Assembly (NCBI GenBank): GCA_014656015.1
Contig: BNBP01000007.1
Location: 87,932-151,931, forward strand
Origin: Streptomyces griseoaurantiacus
GTDB lineage: Bacteria; Actinomycetota; Actinomycetes; Streptomycetales; Streptomycetaceae
DNA: 64,000 nucleotides
Reading direction: 5' to 3'
Part shown: positions 27,828 to 35,237 of the stretch, piece after piece
How positions within the stretch are numbered: position 1 is the first letter of the stretch
How the letters are laid out: each line of letters begins with the position of its first letter
Position numbers and translations under genes: made by a program
Notes under the pieces: generated by a model
The model's input: only the letters and a program-made list of their open reading frames with translations
Databases searched by the model: none
What the model was told of the DNA's origin: nothing

Positions 27828-28613
27828 TCAGGGCAGCGAGAGCGAGACCATCTCCGCGAGAGCGTCCGGAAGTTCGACGATCTGGTCCAGTACCGCGCGC
27901 AGGTCCTCCTCGCCGACCGTGTGCTCGACGGTCAGGCAGTGGCGCAGCAGCCGGTGAAGCGCTTGCTGGCAGCGTTCGTGCCCTAGCCCGTTGAGGGCCT
28001 GGCGCCGCGCGAACGCCTTGACGAGCCCGAGGAAGTGGTAGTCGCCGTTCTCGTCGATCTCCACCAGATGAGCGTCGACGAGGGCCTCCATGACGGCAGT
28101 GGCCTCGTTGACGGGCAGGTCGAGCACGGCTGCGGCCATGGCGGCGTCCAGCCGGCCGCAGTCGGGAACGGCGGCCAGGTGGAAGGCGTCGCGGTGGAAG
28201 CTGTCCATGCGCGCCTGGGCCTCACGGAACGGTCTGTCGACGATTTTGCAGTCCTCGTGCATGACGACCGGTCGGCGCAGATCGTCCTCGAGTTGGGCCA
28301 GGATCTGGTCGATCGTCCACGACGGCCGGGCATCCAACCGGGCGGCCGCCACATGGACCGAGAGCGGCTGGTAGGAGCAGGCCCCCACCAGGCGACCGGC
28401 CGCTTCCTCCTCTGCGAACACCCGCCGGGTCCCGGAGATCGCGGCGAGCAGTCGCAGCGCGTCCTCGGGCCGCAGGACGCCGAGACGCAGCCAGGGGATG
28501 CCGGGCAGGTCGACGATGCGGCGCGAACCGGTCATGATGACGGCACAGCCCGGGGCGGCCGGTAGCACGCCCGGGGCGGACACCACGGCCGGTGTGACCC
28601 CGCGGGCCGTCAC
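27828..28613 (-). CDS. Truncated AfsR/SARP-like NB-ARC fragment
   Basis: 261 residues from GTG 28613, which overlaps the epimerase stop (GTGA). From about residue 18 it matches the ARC and winged-helix part of AfsR-type NB-ARC regulators: CAVIMTGSRRIVDLPG (normally VTSRRRL), LRPEDALRLLAAISG, EEAAGRLVGACSYQPLSVHVAAARL, a winged-helix region, and DYHFLGLVKAFARRQAL. The SARP DNA-binding domain, BTAD and the P-loop half of NB-ARC are all missing, and no TPR region follows. It may be a decayed remnant or a stand-alone piece; the good coupling argues it could still be translated. Confidence 0.6.
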   Translation of the reverse strand: MTARGVTPAVVSAPGVLPAAPGCAVIMTGSRRIVDLPGIPWLRLGVLRPEDALRLLAAISGTRRVFAEEEAAGRLVGACSYQPLSVHVAAARLDARPSWTIDQILAQLEDDLRRPVVMHEDCKIVDRPFREAQARMDSFHRDAFHLAAVPDCGRLDAAMAAAVLDLPVNEATAVMEALVDAHLVEIDENGDYHFLGLVKAFARRQALNGLGHERCQQALHRLLRHCLTVEHTVGEEDLRAVLDQIVELPDALAEMVSLSLP

Positions 28614-29542
28614 GCGGCGTCGGAGGCGAGCGCTTCCTTCACGGCGGCGAAACCGGCGGCGTGCGGGACGAGGGGCCGGTATCCCAGTTCGGCCACGGCC
28701 TTGTCGGTGCGCAGCGTGCACGGCTGTCCGACGAACCACCGGTCGGGCACCGGCACCACCCGGGCGGCGGTGTCGGCGTCCAGGTCGGGGATGGACGCGT
28801 CGACGCCGTAGAGCGAGAACAGCTTCTCCAGGAAGTCCCGCAGGACGACTGGATGCCGGTCGGTGACGAAGTAGGCCTGACCCGACCGGCCGTGCCGCCA
28901 GCCGAGTACCAGGCCTTCGACGGCGTTGTCCACGTACGTCACATCGGTGGTGTGCCGGCCGCCGTCGATCCAGGCGAACTCCCCGGCCGTGGCCGCGGCG
29001 GCCAAGCCCTCGGTCAGGCTGCTCCCGGGGCCCCAGACGAACCGCGGCCGTACGGAGACGGTGGTGAAGCCCGGCGCGCCGGCGTCCAGCACGACCTGCT
29101 CGGCGAGGGCCTTGACCGCGCAGTAGGCGGCTTCGGAGTCAGGCCGCAGCGGCGCGGTCTCGTCCACGTCCAGCAGCGGTTCGCCGGCCAGGAGCGCGGC
29201 CTCGCTGCCACAGTTGACGAAGGTGGCGACCCCCGCGGCGCGGGCTGCTTCCACGGCCGCCCGGGTGCCGCCGACCGTCACCCGCTCCTGGCGCTCGCGG
29301 TCGGCGGTGATGTCTGTCTCGGCGGCCAGGTGGAACAGCACGTCGCTGCCCGCCACCGCGTCCTGCCAGTCGGCCGGTTCGGTCAACCGGCCCCGCACCG
29401 GCTGCGCGCCGAGGGCCGCGACCCTGTCGGCCGACGCCTGGCTGCGGACCAGTGCGCGGACCGTGTGTCCGTCTCCGACGAGCCGGCGGATCAGGGCCCG
29501 TCCGATGAAACCGGAGCCACCTGTGAGGAATGCCTGTGCCAT
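28610..29542 (-). CDS. NAD-dependent epimerase/dehydratase (extended SDR)
   Basis: 310 residues with a Rossmann TGGSGFIG at 8-15, the SDR YxxxK in AAYCAVKALAEQ, and the catalytic Ser/Thr region near NCGSEAALL. PRFVWGPG and VTYVDNAVEGLV are typical of extended SDRs of the 3-beta-HSD/dihydroflavonol reductase-like group. The ATG at 29542 starts the Rossmann strand directly. It probably reduces or epimerises a sugar- or sterol-like/polyketide substrate. Its stop overlaps the start of the NB-ARC fragment, and the FAD oxidase follows further on, suggesting a small secondary-metabolism neighbourhood. Confidence 0.88.
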   Translation of the reverse strand: MAQAFLTGGSGFIGRALIRRLVGDGHTVRALVRSQASADRVAALGAQPVRGRLTEPADWQDAVAGSDVLFHLAAETDITADRERQERVTVGGTRAAVEAARAAGVATFVNCGSEAALLAGEPLLDVDETAPLRPDSEAAYCAVKALAEQVVLDAGAPGFTTVSVRPRFVWGPGSSLTEGLAAAATAGEFAWIDGGRHTTDVTYVDNAVEGLVLGWRHGRSGQAYFVTDRHPVVLRDFLEKLFSLYGVDASIPDLDADTAARVVPVPDRWFVGQPCTLRTDKAVAELGYRPLVPHAAGFAAVKEALASDAA

Positions 29543-29663
29543 GGGAACCTTCTTGTCCGGTGCGGGACGCTTCCCACTCGAGGCGGGCGGGAGGCCATGT
29601 GAGGTGCAGCGATCAGGCCCTGCCCGCTGTTCCCTCGAAACCATTCATAGAGGGACGGCGTGA

Positions 29664-29677
29664 CCAAGAAATCTTGG
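29664..29677. promoter_or_regulatory. Small inverted repeat upstream of the epimerase
   Basis: CCAAGA and TCTTGG are perfect 6-bp arms around AA, about 120 bp upstream of the epimerase start and just after the LysR gene stop. It could be an operator, for example for the adjacent LysR-type regulator, but no functional evidence is visible. Confidence 0.3.
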
Positions 29678-29745
29678 ATGCCTCCGCCCGCGCCCGCGCC
29701 TGCCCTCGGGCCCCGGATCCTGTGAAGGTCCTGGAGCGTCCGTGG

Positions 29746-30672
29746 TCACTCGCCCGCGACCGCGGCGCCTTCGTCGAGCTGCGTCCTTACGCTGCGGGGA
29801 ACCCGCACTCCGTGACGGCGCAGTCCCGCGACGAACCGTGCGACGAGCGGATCGGTGTCGGCAGAGGTCACCGCCATCAGCTGTCTGGTCCACCGCGGCG
29901 AGAACGGCCGGACCACGCCCGGGAAGCCCGCACTGATCGCACTCACCGGACAGACCGCGACCCCCAGTCCGACGGCGGCGAGCTGAGGTGCCGTAGCGGT
30001 GACGGAGGTCCGCACGACCGTCTCCGGCCGGACCCCGGCCCGGGCGAGGGATCGGTCGAGCCACGCGCCGAGGCGGTTGTGCGCCGTGTAGTGCACGAGC
30101 GGCGCACCATCGAGGTCCTGGATCCGCACGGAGGCCCGCTGGGCCAGTGGGTGGCCGGTGGGCGCGGCCAGGACGATCTCCTCCTCGGCGACGGCGGTGA
30201 CCTGGAAACGGTCGGACGGGGGGTCCGGCAGCACCGCGACGTCGACGTCGTCGGACTCGACCAGCCTCAGTGCCTCGTCCATGACGGCGAGTTCATGCAG
30301 GGTGATGGCCACGTTCGGGTGATGCCGGCGCCAGTCGCGGAGCACCGGGGCGAGCAGGGGAACGGTGAGGCTCTGCGCGCAGGCGATCCGCAGCAGCCCG
30401 CCCCCGGCTTCTCCCGTCGCCCTGGCCGACCGAACGGCGGCGGTGGCCGCCTCGACCGCCCGCCGGGCGTCGGCGACGGCGACCCGCCCCGCGGCGGTGA
30501 GCCTGACCCCCCGCGCCTCGCGGCGCAGCAGGGCCGTGCGGGCCTCGCGCTCCAGTGAGGCGATCTGGTGGGACACGGCCGGTTGCGAGGAGTGCAGCAG
30601 CAATGCGGCCTGCGTGATCGAACCGGTGTCCGCGACAGCGATGAGGCATTCCAGTGCGCGCAGAGAAGGCAT
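29746..30672 (-). CDS. LysR-family transcriptional regulator
   Basis: 308 residues. N-terminal winged HTH with SITQAALLLHSSQPAVSHQI and LEREARTALLRREARGVRLT; the effector domain begins near 95 (GGLLRIACAQSLTVPLLAPVL) with PNVAITLHELAV and AVGLGVAVCPVSAI. Length and layout are normal for the family. It is transcribed toward the epimerase gene with a 203-bp gap, and diverges from the secreted protein at 30921. Confidence 0.92.
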   Translation of the reverse strand: MPSLRALECLIAVADTGSITQAALLLHSSQPAVSHQIASLEREARTALLRREARGVRLTAAGRVAVADARRAVEAATAAVRSARATGEAGGGLLRIACAQSLTVPLLAPVLRDWRRHHPNVAITLHELAVMDEALRLVESDDVDVAVLPDPPSDRFQVTAVAEEEIVLAAPTGHPLAQRASVRIQDLDGAPLVHYTAHNRLGAWLDRSLARAGVRPETVVRTSVTATAPQLAAVGLGVAVCPVSAISAGFPGVVRPFSPRWTRQLMAVTSADTDPLVARFVAGLRRHGVRVPRSVRTQLDEGAAVAGE

Positions 30673-30846
30673 CCAGAGACTCTATGTCGCGTCCTTGAGG
30701 TATCAATGCTCCGACGGGAAAGAGGTACGAGCGGCCCGTGCGTTCTCGAGCGGGAAGCGTCACCAGAGGGGCCCCGTCGGGGCGCCCCTGATGGGAGAAG
30801 GCGCGGCGGGGCGGGAGCTCCCCGGGCGCACCGGCCCGACCCGAAC

Positions 30847-30892
30847 GCAACCACTTCCACCCGCCGTGCGTCCGTACACCTGTACGGACGCA
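30847..30892 (+). promoter_or_regulatory. ECF-like promoter overlapping a 26-bp palindrome
   Basis: GCAACC (30847-30852) is followed after 16 nt by CGTCC (30869-30873), an ECF sigma-like -35/-10 pair. The -10 lies inside a palindrome with perfect 12-bp arms, TGCGTCCGTACA and TGTACGGACGCA, around CC (30867-30892). The palindrome would cover the transcription start of the secreted protein gene at 30921, a good place for a repressor. Confidence 0.45.
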
Positions 30893-30920
30893 TCCCCCTG
30901 GCCTCGAAAGGACGTTCCCC

Positions 30921-31310
30921 GTGGACCGCGGCGCCATACGCCGAACCGCCGCACTCGGCCTGACCGTCCTGACCGCGACCGGACTCCTCGCCCTGGCCGC
31001 TCCCACCCCGGCCGGCGCCGCCACCGCCCTCTGCCCCGGCCACAAGGTGCGCACCCTGTCCTTCAGCACCGGCTCCGTCCAGGTGTTCCGCAGCGGCAAA
31101 TACGTCTGCGCCCTGACCTATCCCAAGAAGAAGAGCGGCAAGAAGACGATGTCGGTGAGCGTCCAGGCGCGCGGCAGCCGCGCGGTCGTCGACAAGGGCC
31201 GCTTCACCCATCACGCGGGCCCCGTCAACGTGCACGCGGGCCACCGCTGCGTCCGGATCCGGGGCGCGGTGAACTCCGGGTCCGTCAGCTCCGGCTGGAT
31301 CCTCTGCTGA
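30921..31310 (+). CDS. Small secreted protein of unknown function
   Basis: 129 residues from GTG 30921. A Sec signal peptide (DRGAIRR, hydrophobic core to about residue 27, cleavage near APTPAGAA) leads to a mature domain of about 95 residues with four cysteines (CPGHK, YVCALTY, HRCVRI and the final Cys) and a lysine-rich patch PKKKSGKK. Beta-strand-like patterns recur. I do not recognise the family. The gene probably has its own stress-type promoter (see the ECF-like site). Confidence 0.7.
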   Translation: MDRGAIRRTAALGLTVLTATGLLALAAPTPAGAATALCPGHKVRTLSFSTGSVQVFRSGKYVCALTYPKKKSGKKTMSVSVQARGSRAVVDKGRFTHHAGPVNVHAGHRCVRIRGAVNSGSVSSGWILC

Positions 31311-31394
31311 ACCCGCCGTGAGGCAAGCACCTCTGGTGCGCGGTCAGTTGCTCCGCTAGGTTCCGGCGGACATCTGAACCCCACAGGAGGATGC

Positions 31395-32840
31395 ATGCGC
31401 AAGGCGCTCAGATGGCTGCTGGCGCTCACCGTGCTGATCGGCACGCTGGGTGCGGCGGGCACGGCCACCGCCGCCCCACCGGCCGCCGGCACCACCGCCG
31501 ACCGGGCCGCCGGAACCGACATCAAGGACCGGCTGCTCGCCATCCCCGGCATGAGCCTCATCGAGGAGAAGCCGTACACCGGGTACCGCTTCTTCGTCCT
31601 CGACTACACCCAGCCGGTCGACCACCGGCATCCCCGGCGGGGCACGTTCCGGCAGCGGATCACCGTGCTGCACAAGGACGTCTCCCGGCCGACGGTCTTC
31701 TTCACCGGCGGCTACAACGTCTCCACCACCCCGAGCCGCAGCGAGCCGACCCGCATCGTGGACGGCAACCAGGTCTCCCTGGAATACCGCTACTTCACCC
31801 CCTCGCGGCCCGCGCCCGCCGACTGGTCCAAGCTGGACATCCGGCAGGCGGCCACCGACCAGCACCGCGTCTTCACCGCCCTGAAGCGCATATACACCCA
31901 GCGCTGGATCGCCACGGGCGGCTCGAAGGGCGGCATGACCGCCACCTACTACGAGCGGTTCTTCCCGCACGACATGGACGGCGTCGTCGCGTACGTCGCG
32001 CCCAACGACGTCGTCAACGACGAGGACTCCGCCTACGACCGCTTCTTCCGGTCCGTCGGCACGGCCGACTGCCGCGCGCGTCTGGAGGGCGTCCAGCGGG
32101 AGGCCCTGGTGCGGCGCACCGCGCTGGAGAAGAGGTACGCCGACCACGCCGCGGACAACGGCTACACCTTCGAGACCATAGGCGGCCTCGACCGCGCCTA
32201 CGAGGCGGTCGTCCTCGACTACGCGTGGGGCTTCTGGCAGTACAGCTCGCTGTCGGACTGCGACAGCATCCCGGCCCGCGCCTCGTCCGCGACGGACGAG
32301 GAGATCTGGGACTCCGTCGACGACATCTCCGGCTTCTCCGCCTACGCCGACCAGGGCCTCGAGCCGTACACGCCGTACTACTACCAGGCGGGCACCCAGC
32401 TCGGGGCGCCCACGATCCACTTCCCGTACATCGAGAAGAGCCTGATCCGGTACGGGTACCAGCCGCCCCGGAACTTCGTCCCGCGCTCCATCCCGATGCG
32501 CTTCGACCGGGGCGCCATGCCGGACGTGGACCGGTGGGTGCGGCACCACGCGCGGCACATGCTGTTCGTCTACGGGGAGAACGACCCGTGGGGCGCGGAG
32601 CGGTTCCGGGTCGGCGCGGGGGCCGCGGACTCCTACGTCTTCACGGCGCCCGGGATGAACCACGGCGCCAACGTGGCCGGGCTGCCCGCCGGGCAGAAGG
32701 ACCTGGCGACCGCCCGCATCCTGAGCTGGGCGGGCGTCGCCCCGGCGAAGGTGGCGAGCGGCGAGACGACGGCGAGGCCGCTGGCACCGTTCGACGCGCG
32801 GCTTGACCGCCGAGGCCAGGAGCGAGGACTGCGGCCTTAG
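31395..32840 (+). CDS. Secreted S28-family serine peptidase (tripeptidyl aminopeptidase-like)
   Basis: 481 residues with a Sec signal peptide (MRKALRWLLALTVLIG, cleavage after about 27). The S28/PS-10-type layout is visible: FFVLDYTQPVDHRHPRRGTF at the mature N-terminus, nucleophile Ser177 in ATGGSKGGM, a late Asp in YGENDPWG and the histidine in PGMNHGAN. Streptomyces homologues are secreted X-Pro or tripeptidyl peptidases that take nutrients from extracellular protein. GGAGG is just upstream. The TAG stop directly touches a dispersed repeat end. Confidence 0.9.
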   Translation: MRKALRWLLALTVLIGTLGAAGTATAAPPAAGTTADRAAGTDIKDRLLAIPGMSLIEEKPYTGYRFFVLDYTQPVDHRHPRRGTFRQRITVLHKDVSRPTVFFTGGYNVSTTPSRSEPTRIVDGNQVSLEYRYFTPSRPAPADWSKLDIRQAATDQHRVFTALKRIYTQRWIATGGSKGGMTATYYERFFPHDMDGVVAYVAPNDVVNDEDSAYDRFFRSVGTADCRARLEGVQREALVRRTALEKRYADHAADNGYTFETIGGLDRAYEAVVLDYAWGFWQYSSLSDCDSIPARASSATDEEIWDSVDDISGFSAYADQGLEPYTPYYYQAGTQLGAPTIHFPYIEKSLIRYGYQPPRNFVPRSIPMRFDRGAMPDVDRWVRHHARHMLFVYGENDPWGAERFRVGAGAADSYVFTAPGMNHGANVAGLPAGQKDLATARILSWAGVAPAKVASGETTARPLAPFDARLDRRGQERGLRP

Positions 32841-32861
32841 GGTCTGTCTGACAATTCCCGT
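32839..32861. repeat. Single end of the dispersed TAGGGnCTGTCTG repeat family
   Basis: The sequence AGGGTCTGTCTGACAATTCC matches the terminal inverted repeat of the element at 52744-52918 with two mismatches. Only one end is present, and the element begins inside or right at the TAG stop of the S28 peptidase. Confidence 0.55.
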
Positions 32862-32953
32862 TGTCCGGCCGAAGGGCGGGCCGTGCGCGGGGTGCGGGCG
32901 CGTCCCCCGTGGCGCGCCCGTACCCCGCCCCGCCGCCCCCGGGCGCGGGCTCT

Positions 32954-34825
32954 TCAGTACCCCAGGCCGTACCCGATCGGGTAGAGGGTCCGGTCGGGGT
33001 CGTCCGCCCGCGCCACGGCCACCGGCAGGCGTCCGCGCGGACGGACCCGGCCCGCCAGGACCCGGGCCGCCGCGCGGACCTCGACGTCCGTCCAGGCGTA
33101 CGAGGCCAGGACGGCGTCGGCTTCGGGGAGGTGGGCGACGTCGTAGGGGTTGCGGACGGCGACCGCGATCAACGGCACCCCGGTCGCGGCCAGCCGCCGC
33201 ACCAGGGTGGCCTGGGCGCTGCCCGCCGTCACGTTGTACGTCGTGACGACGACCGCGTCCACGCCCTCGGCCGCCGTCACGGCCCTGTCGATCGCCGCCG
33301 CCGAGGGTGCGGTGCCCGTGGACAGCGCGGCGGCGGAGAAGCCGAGTTCGGCCAGGGCGCCGGCGAGGACGCCGGTGGGAGGGCCGTCGGTGCCCGAGGG
33401 GGAGGCCGGGTCCGCGCCCACCACCAGCACCCGGCGGTGGGTGCGGCGGGACAGCGGCAGCAGACCCCGCTCGTTGACCAGCAGCGTGGTCGTCCGGTCC
33501 GCGAGGCGGTCGGCGGTGCGCAGATGGGCCTCGGTGCCCACCGCGCGGTCCACGCCCGGGCCGGTGACGTACGGCTCGCCGAACAGGCCCAGCTTCGCCT
33601 TCAGCCGGAGGATGCGCAGCAGCGAGGCGTCGAGGCGTTCCTCGGTCAGCTCGCCCGTGTGGATCGCGTCGAGGACGCCGTGGAAGGCGACGTCGATGGA
33701 GGGCGGGTTGAGGAGCTGGTCGACGCCCGCCTTGAGCGCGAGGACGGGGACGCGGTCGTCGCCGTACTTGGTCCGCACGCCCTCCATGCCGAGGGAGTCG
33801 GTCACCACCACGCCGTCGTAGCCGAGCTGTCCGCGCAGGATGCCGGTGAGGATCGGGCGGGAGAGGGTGGCGGGGTCGCCGGCGTCGTCGAGCGCGGGGA
33901 ACATCAGGTGCGCGGTCATGATCGAGTCGATGCCGGCCCGGATCGCCGCCCGGAACGGCACGGCGTCCAGCGCCTCCCACTCCTCGCGGCTGTGGGTGAT
34001 GACGGGGAAACCGGTGTGGCTGTCGACGGCCGTGTCGCCGTGCCCGGGGAAGTGCTTGGCGGTCGCCGCGACCCCCGCCGACTGATAGCCCTTCACCTCG
34101 GCGGCGACCATCCCGGCCACCGCCTCCGGGTCGGCGCCGAAGGACCGTACGCCGATCACCGGGTTGGCCGGGTTGACGTTCACGTCGGCGACGGGGGAGT
34201 AGTCCTGGCGGATGCCGAGCGCGCGCAGCTCGGTGCCGGAGATCCGCCCGAGCGTGCGGGCGTCGGCGCGGGAGCCGCCCGCGCCGAGGGCCATCGCGCC
34301 GGGCAGCAGGGTGGCGGGTCTGCCCACGCGGGCGACGATGCCGTGCTCCTGGTCGGTGGCGATGAGCACCGGCAGGCCGCGGGGCCGGGCGAGGGAGGCC
34401 TTCTGGATGCCGTTGGAGAGCGCGGCGATCTGCCGAGGGTCGCGGGTGTTGTGCGCCCAGGTGAAGTAGATGATCCCGCCGACGTGGTACTTCTCCACCA
34501 GCTCGGCGGCGGTGCGGACGCCGAGTTCCTCGAGGTTGGCGTCGATGTCGGCCTGGTCGGGGTCGGTGGCCGAGTGGCCGTAGGCCCGCATCACGAAGAG
34601 CTGGCCGACCTTCTCCTCCAGGGTCATCCGGGAGATCAGGGCGCGCAGCCGGTCCTCGTGCGGGACGTCGGCGTGGGCGCGCCCGCTGCCGAGGGAGCCG
34701 AGGGCGAGGGTGGCGGTGAGTCCCGCGGTGGCGGCGAGGACGGTACGCCGTGCGGGGGGCTCGACGGGCTCGCCGGGTCTGAGCGGATCGGCGGCGTCCG
34801 TCCGGGCCGTACTGAAGTCGGGCAC
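32954..34825 (-). CDS. Tat-secreted GH3 beta-N-acetylhexosaminidase (NagZ-type)
   Basis: 623 residues from GTG 34825, with AAGGAG upstream. A twin-arginine signal RRTVLAATAGLTATLALG ends near AHA. The GH3 domain carries the NagZ-specific KHFPGHGDTAVDSH, where His/Asp act as the acid-base pair, and VVTDSLGMEG contains the nucleophile Asp. The second alpha/beta domain follows (VVTTYNVTAGSAQ, VRNPYDVAHLPEAD). NagZ-type enzymes release terminal N-acetylglucosamine from muropeptides or chitin fragments, here outside the cell. The last residues TLYPIGYGLGY are typical of the family end. Confidence 0.93.
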   Translation of the reverse strand: MPDFSTARTDAADPLRPGEPVEPPARRTVLAATAGLTATLALGSLGSGRAHADVPHEDRLRALISRMTLEEKVGQLFVMRAYGHSATDPDQADIDANLEELGVRTAAELVEKYHVGGIIYFTWAHNTRDPRQIAALSNGIQKASLARPRGLPVLIATDQEHGIVARVGRPATLLPGAMALGAGGSRADARTLGRISGTELRALGIRQDYSPVADVNVNPANPVIGVRSFGADPEAVAGMVAAEVKGYQSAGVAATAKHFPGHGDTAVDSHTGFPVITHSREEWEALDAVPFRAAIRAGIDSIMTAHLMFPALDDAGDPATLSRPILTGILRGQLGYDGVVVTDSLGMEGVRTKYGDDRVPVLALKAGVDQLLNPPSIDVAFHGVLDAIHTGELTEERLDASLLRILRLKAKLGLFGEPYVTGPGVDRAVGTEAHLRTADRLADRTTTLLVNERGLLPLSRRTHRRVLVVGADPASPSGTDGPPTGVLAGALAELGFSAAALSTGTAPSAAAIDRAVTAAEGVDAVVVTTYNVTAGSAQATLVRRLAATGVPLIAVAVRNPYDVAHLPEADAVLASYAWTDVEVRAAARVLAGRVRPRGRLPVAVARADDPDRTLYPIGYGLGY

Positions 34826-34856
34826 GTGCGCTCCTTCCGGAGAGCGATCCACTGAA

Positions 34857-34898
34857 GGAAACTTCCGTGGGCCCACGAATAACCGGAAACTAACTTCC
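34857..34898. promoter_or_regulatory. Two GGAA-TTCC inverted motifs upstream of the GH3 gene
   Basis: GGAAACTTCC (34857-34866) and GGAA-N6-TTCC (34885-34898) lie 32-74 bp before the GH3 start. They are placed as operators would be, possibly for a sugar-responsive repressor. No DasR consensus (ACTGGTCTAGACCAGT-like) is seen here. Confidence 0.35.
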
Positions 34899-35125
34899 AG
34901 TCAAGATGTGGCGCACACGGGAAGGGCGCGCCTCACGGGACGGCGGGTCCGGACGGGTACGCGGTTCCGCCGTGGGACGGGAGCGGCCACATCAAGCCCG
35001 CGTGCGCCACCGCGCCACTTCGCTCCCCGGTGAGGGGCGCGCGGGGCCCGAAGGGACGCGAGCCCTTGCGGGACGGGGCGCGCGGGCGCGGCGGGCACGG
35101 TCCGACGCCCCCGCGGCTACGGAAC

Positions 35126-35158
35126 GTTGGCGCCAAGTTCACCTCATGACCCTGACAA
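35126..35158 (+). promoter_or_regulatory. Possible PHO box upstream of phospholipase C
   Basis: Tandem 11-nt units GTTGGCGCCAA, GTTCACCTCAT and GACCCTGACAA occur 80-110 bp before the phospholipase C start. The middle unit matches the Streptomyces PhoP direct-repeat unit GTTCACC well; the others are weak. Phosphate control would suit a secreted phospholipase. Confidence 0.4.
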
Positions 35159-35237
35159 CGATCGCCGTCCGCGCGCACAGTGAACGGCGGGGCGCGCCCC
35201 CGTCACCGCACCGCCCGACGACACGAAAGGGCACCGC

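Larger units (their letters stand above)
34826..35237. other. Divergent intergenic region, nagZ-like/phospholipase C
   Basis: 412 bp with no convincing gene. The left part holds two GGAA-TTCC inverted motifs, the right part a possible PHO box; both are listed separately. The middle (about 34905-35120) is GC-rich and shows nothing I can name. Confidence 0.6.

Noticed and set aside
34826..35237. DasR operator upstream of the GH3 hexosaminidase
   Set aside because: I looked for an ACTGGTCTAGACCAGT-like site because of the enzyme type; none is present.
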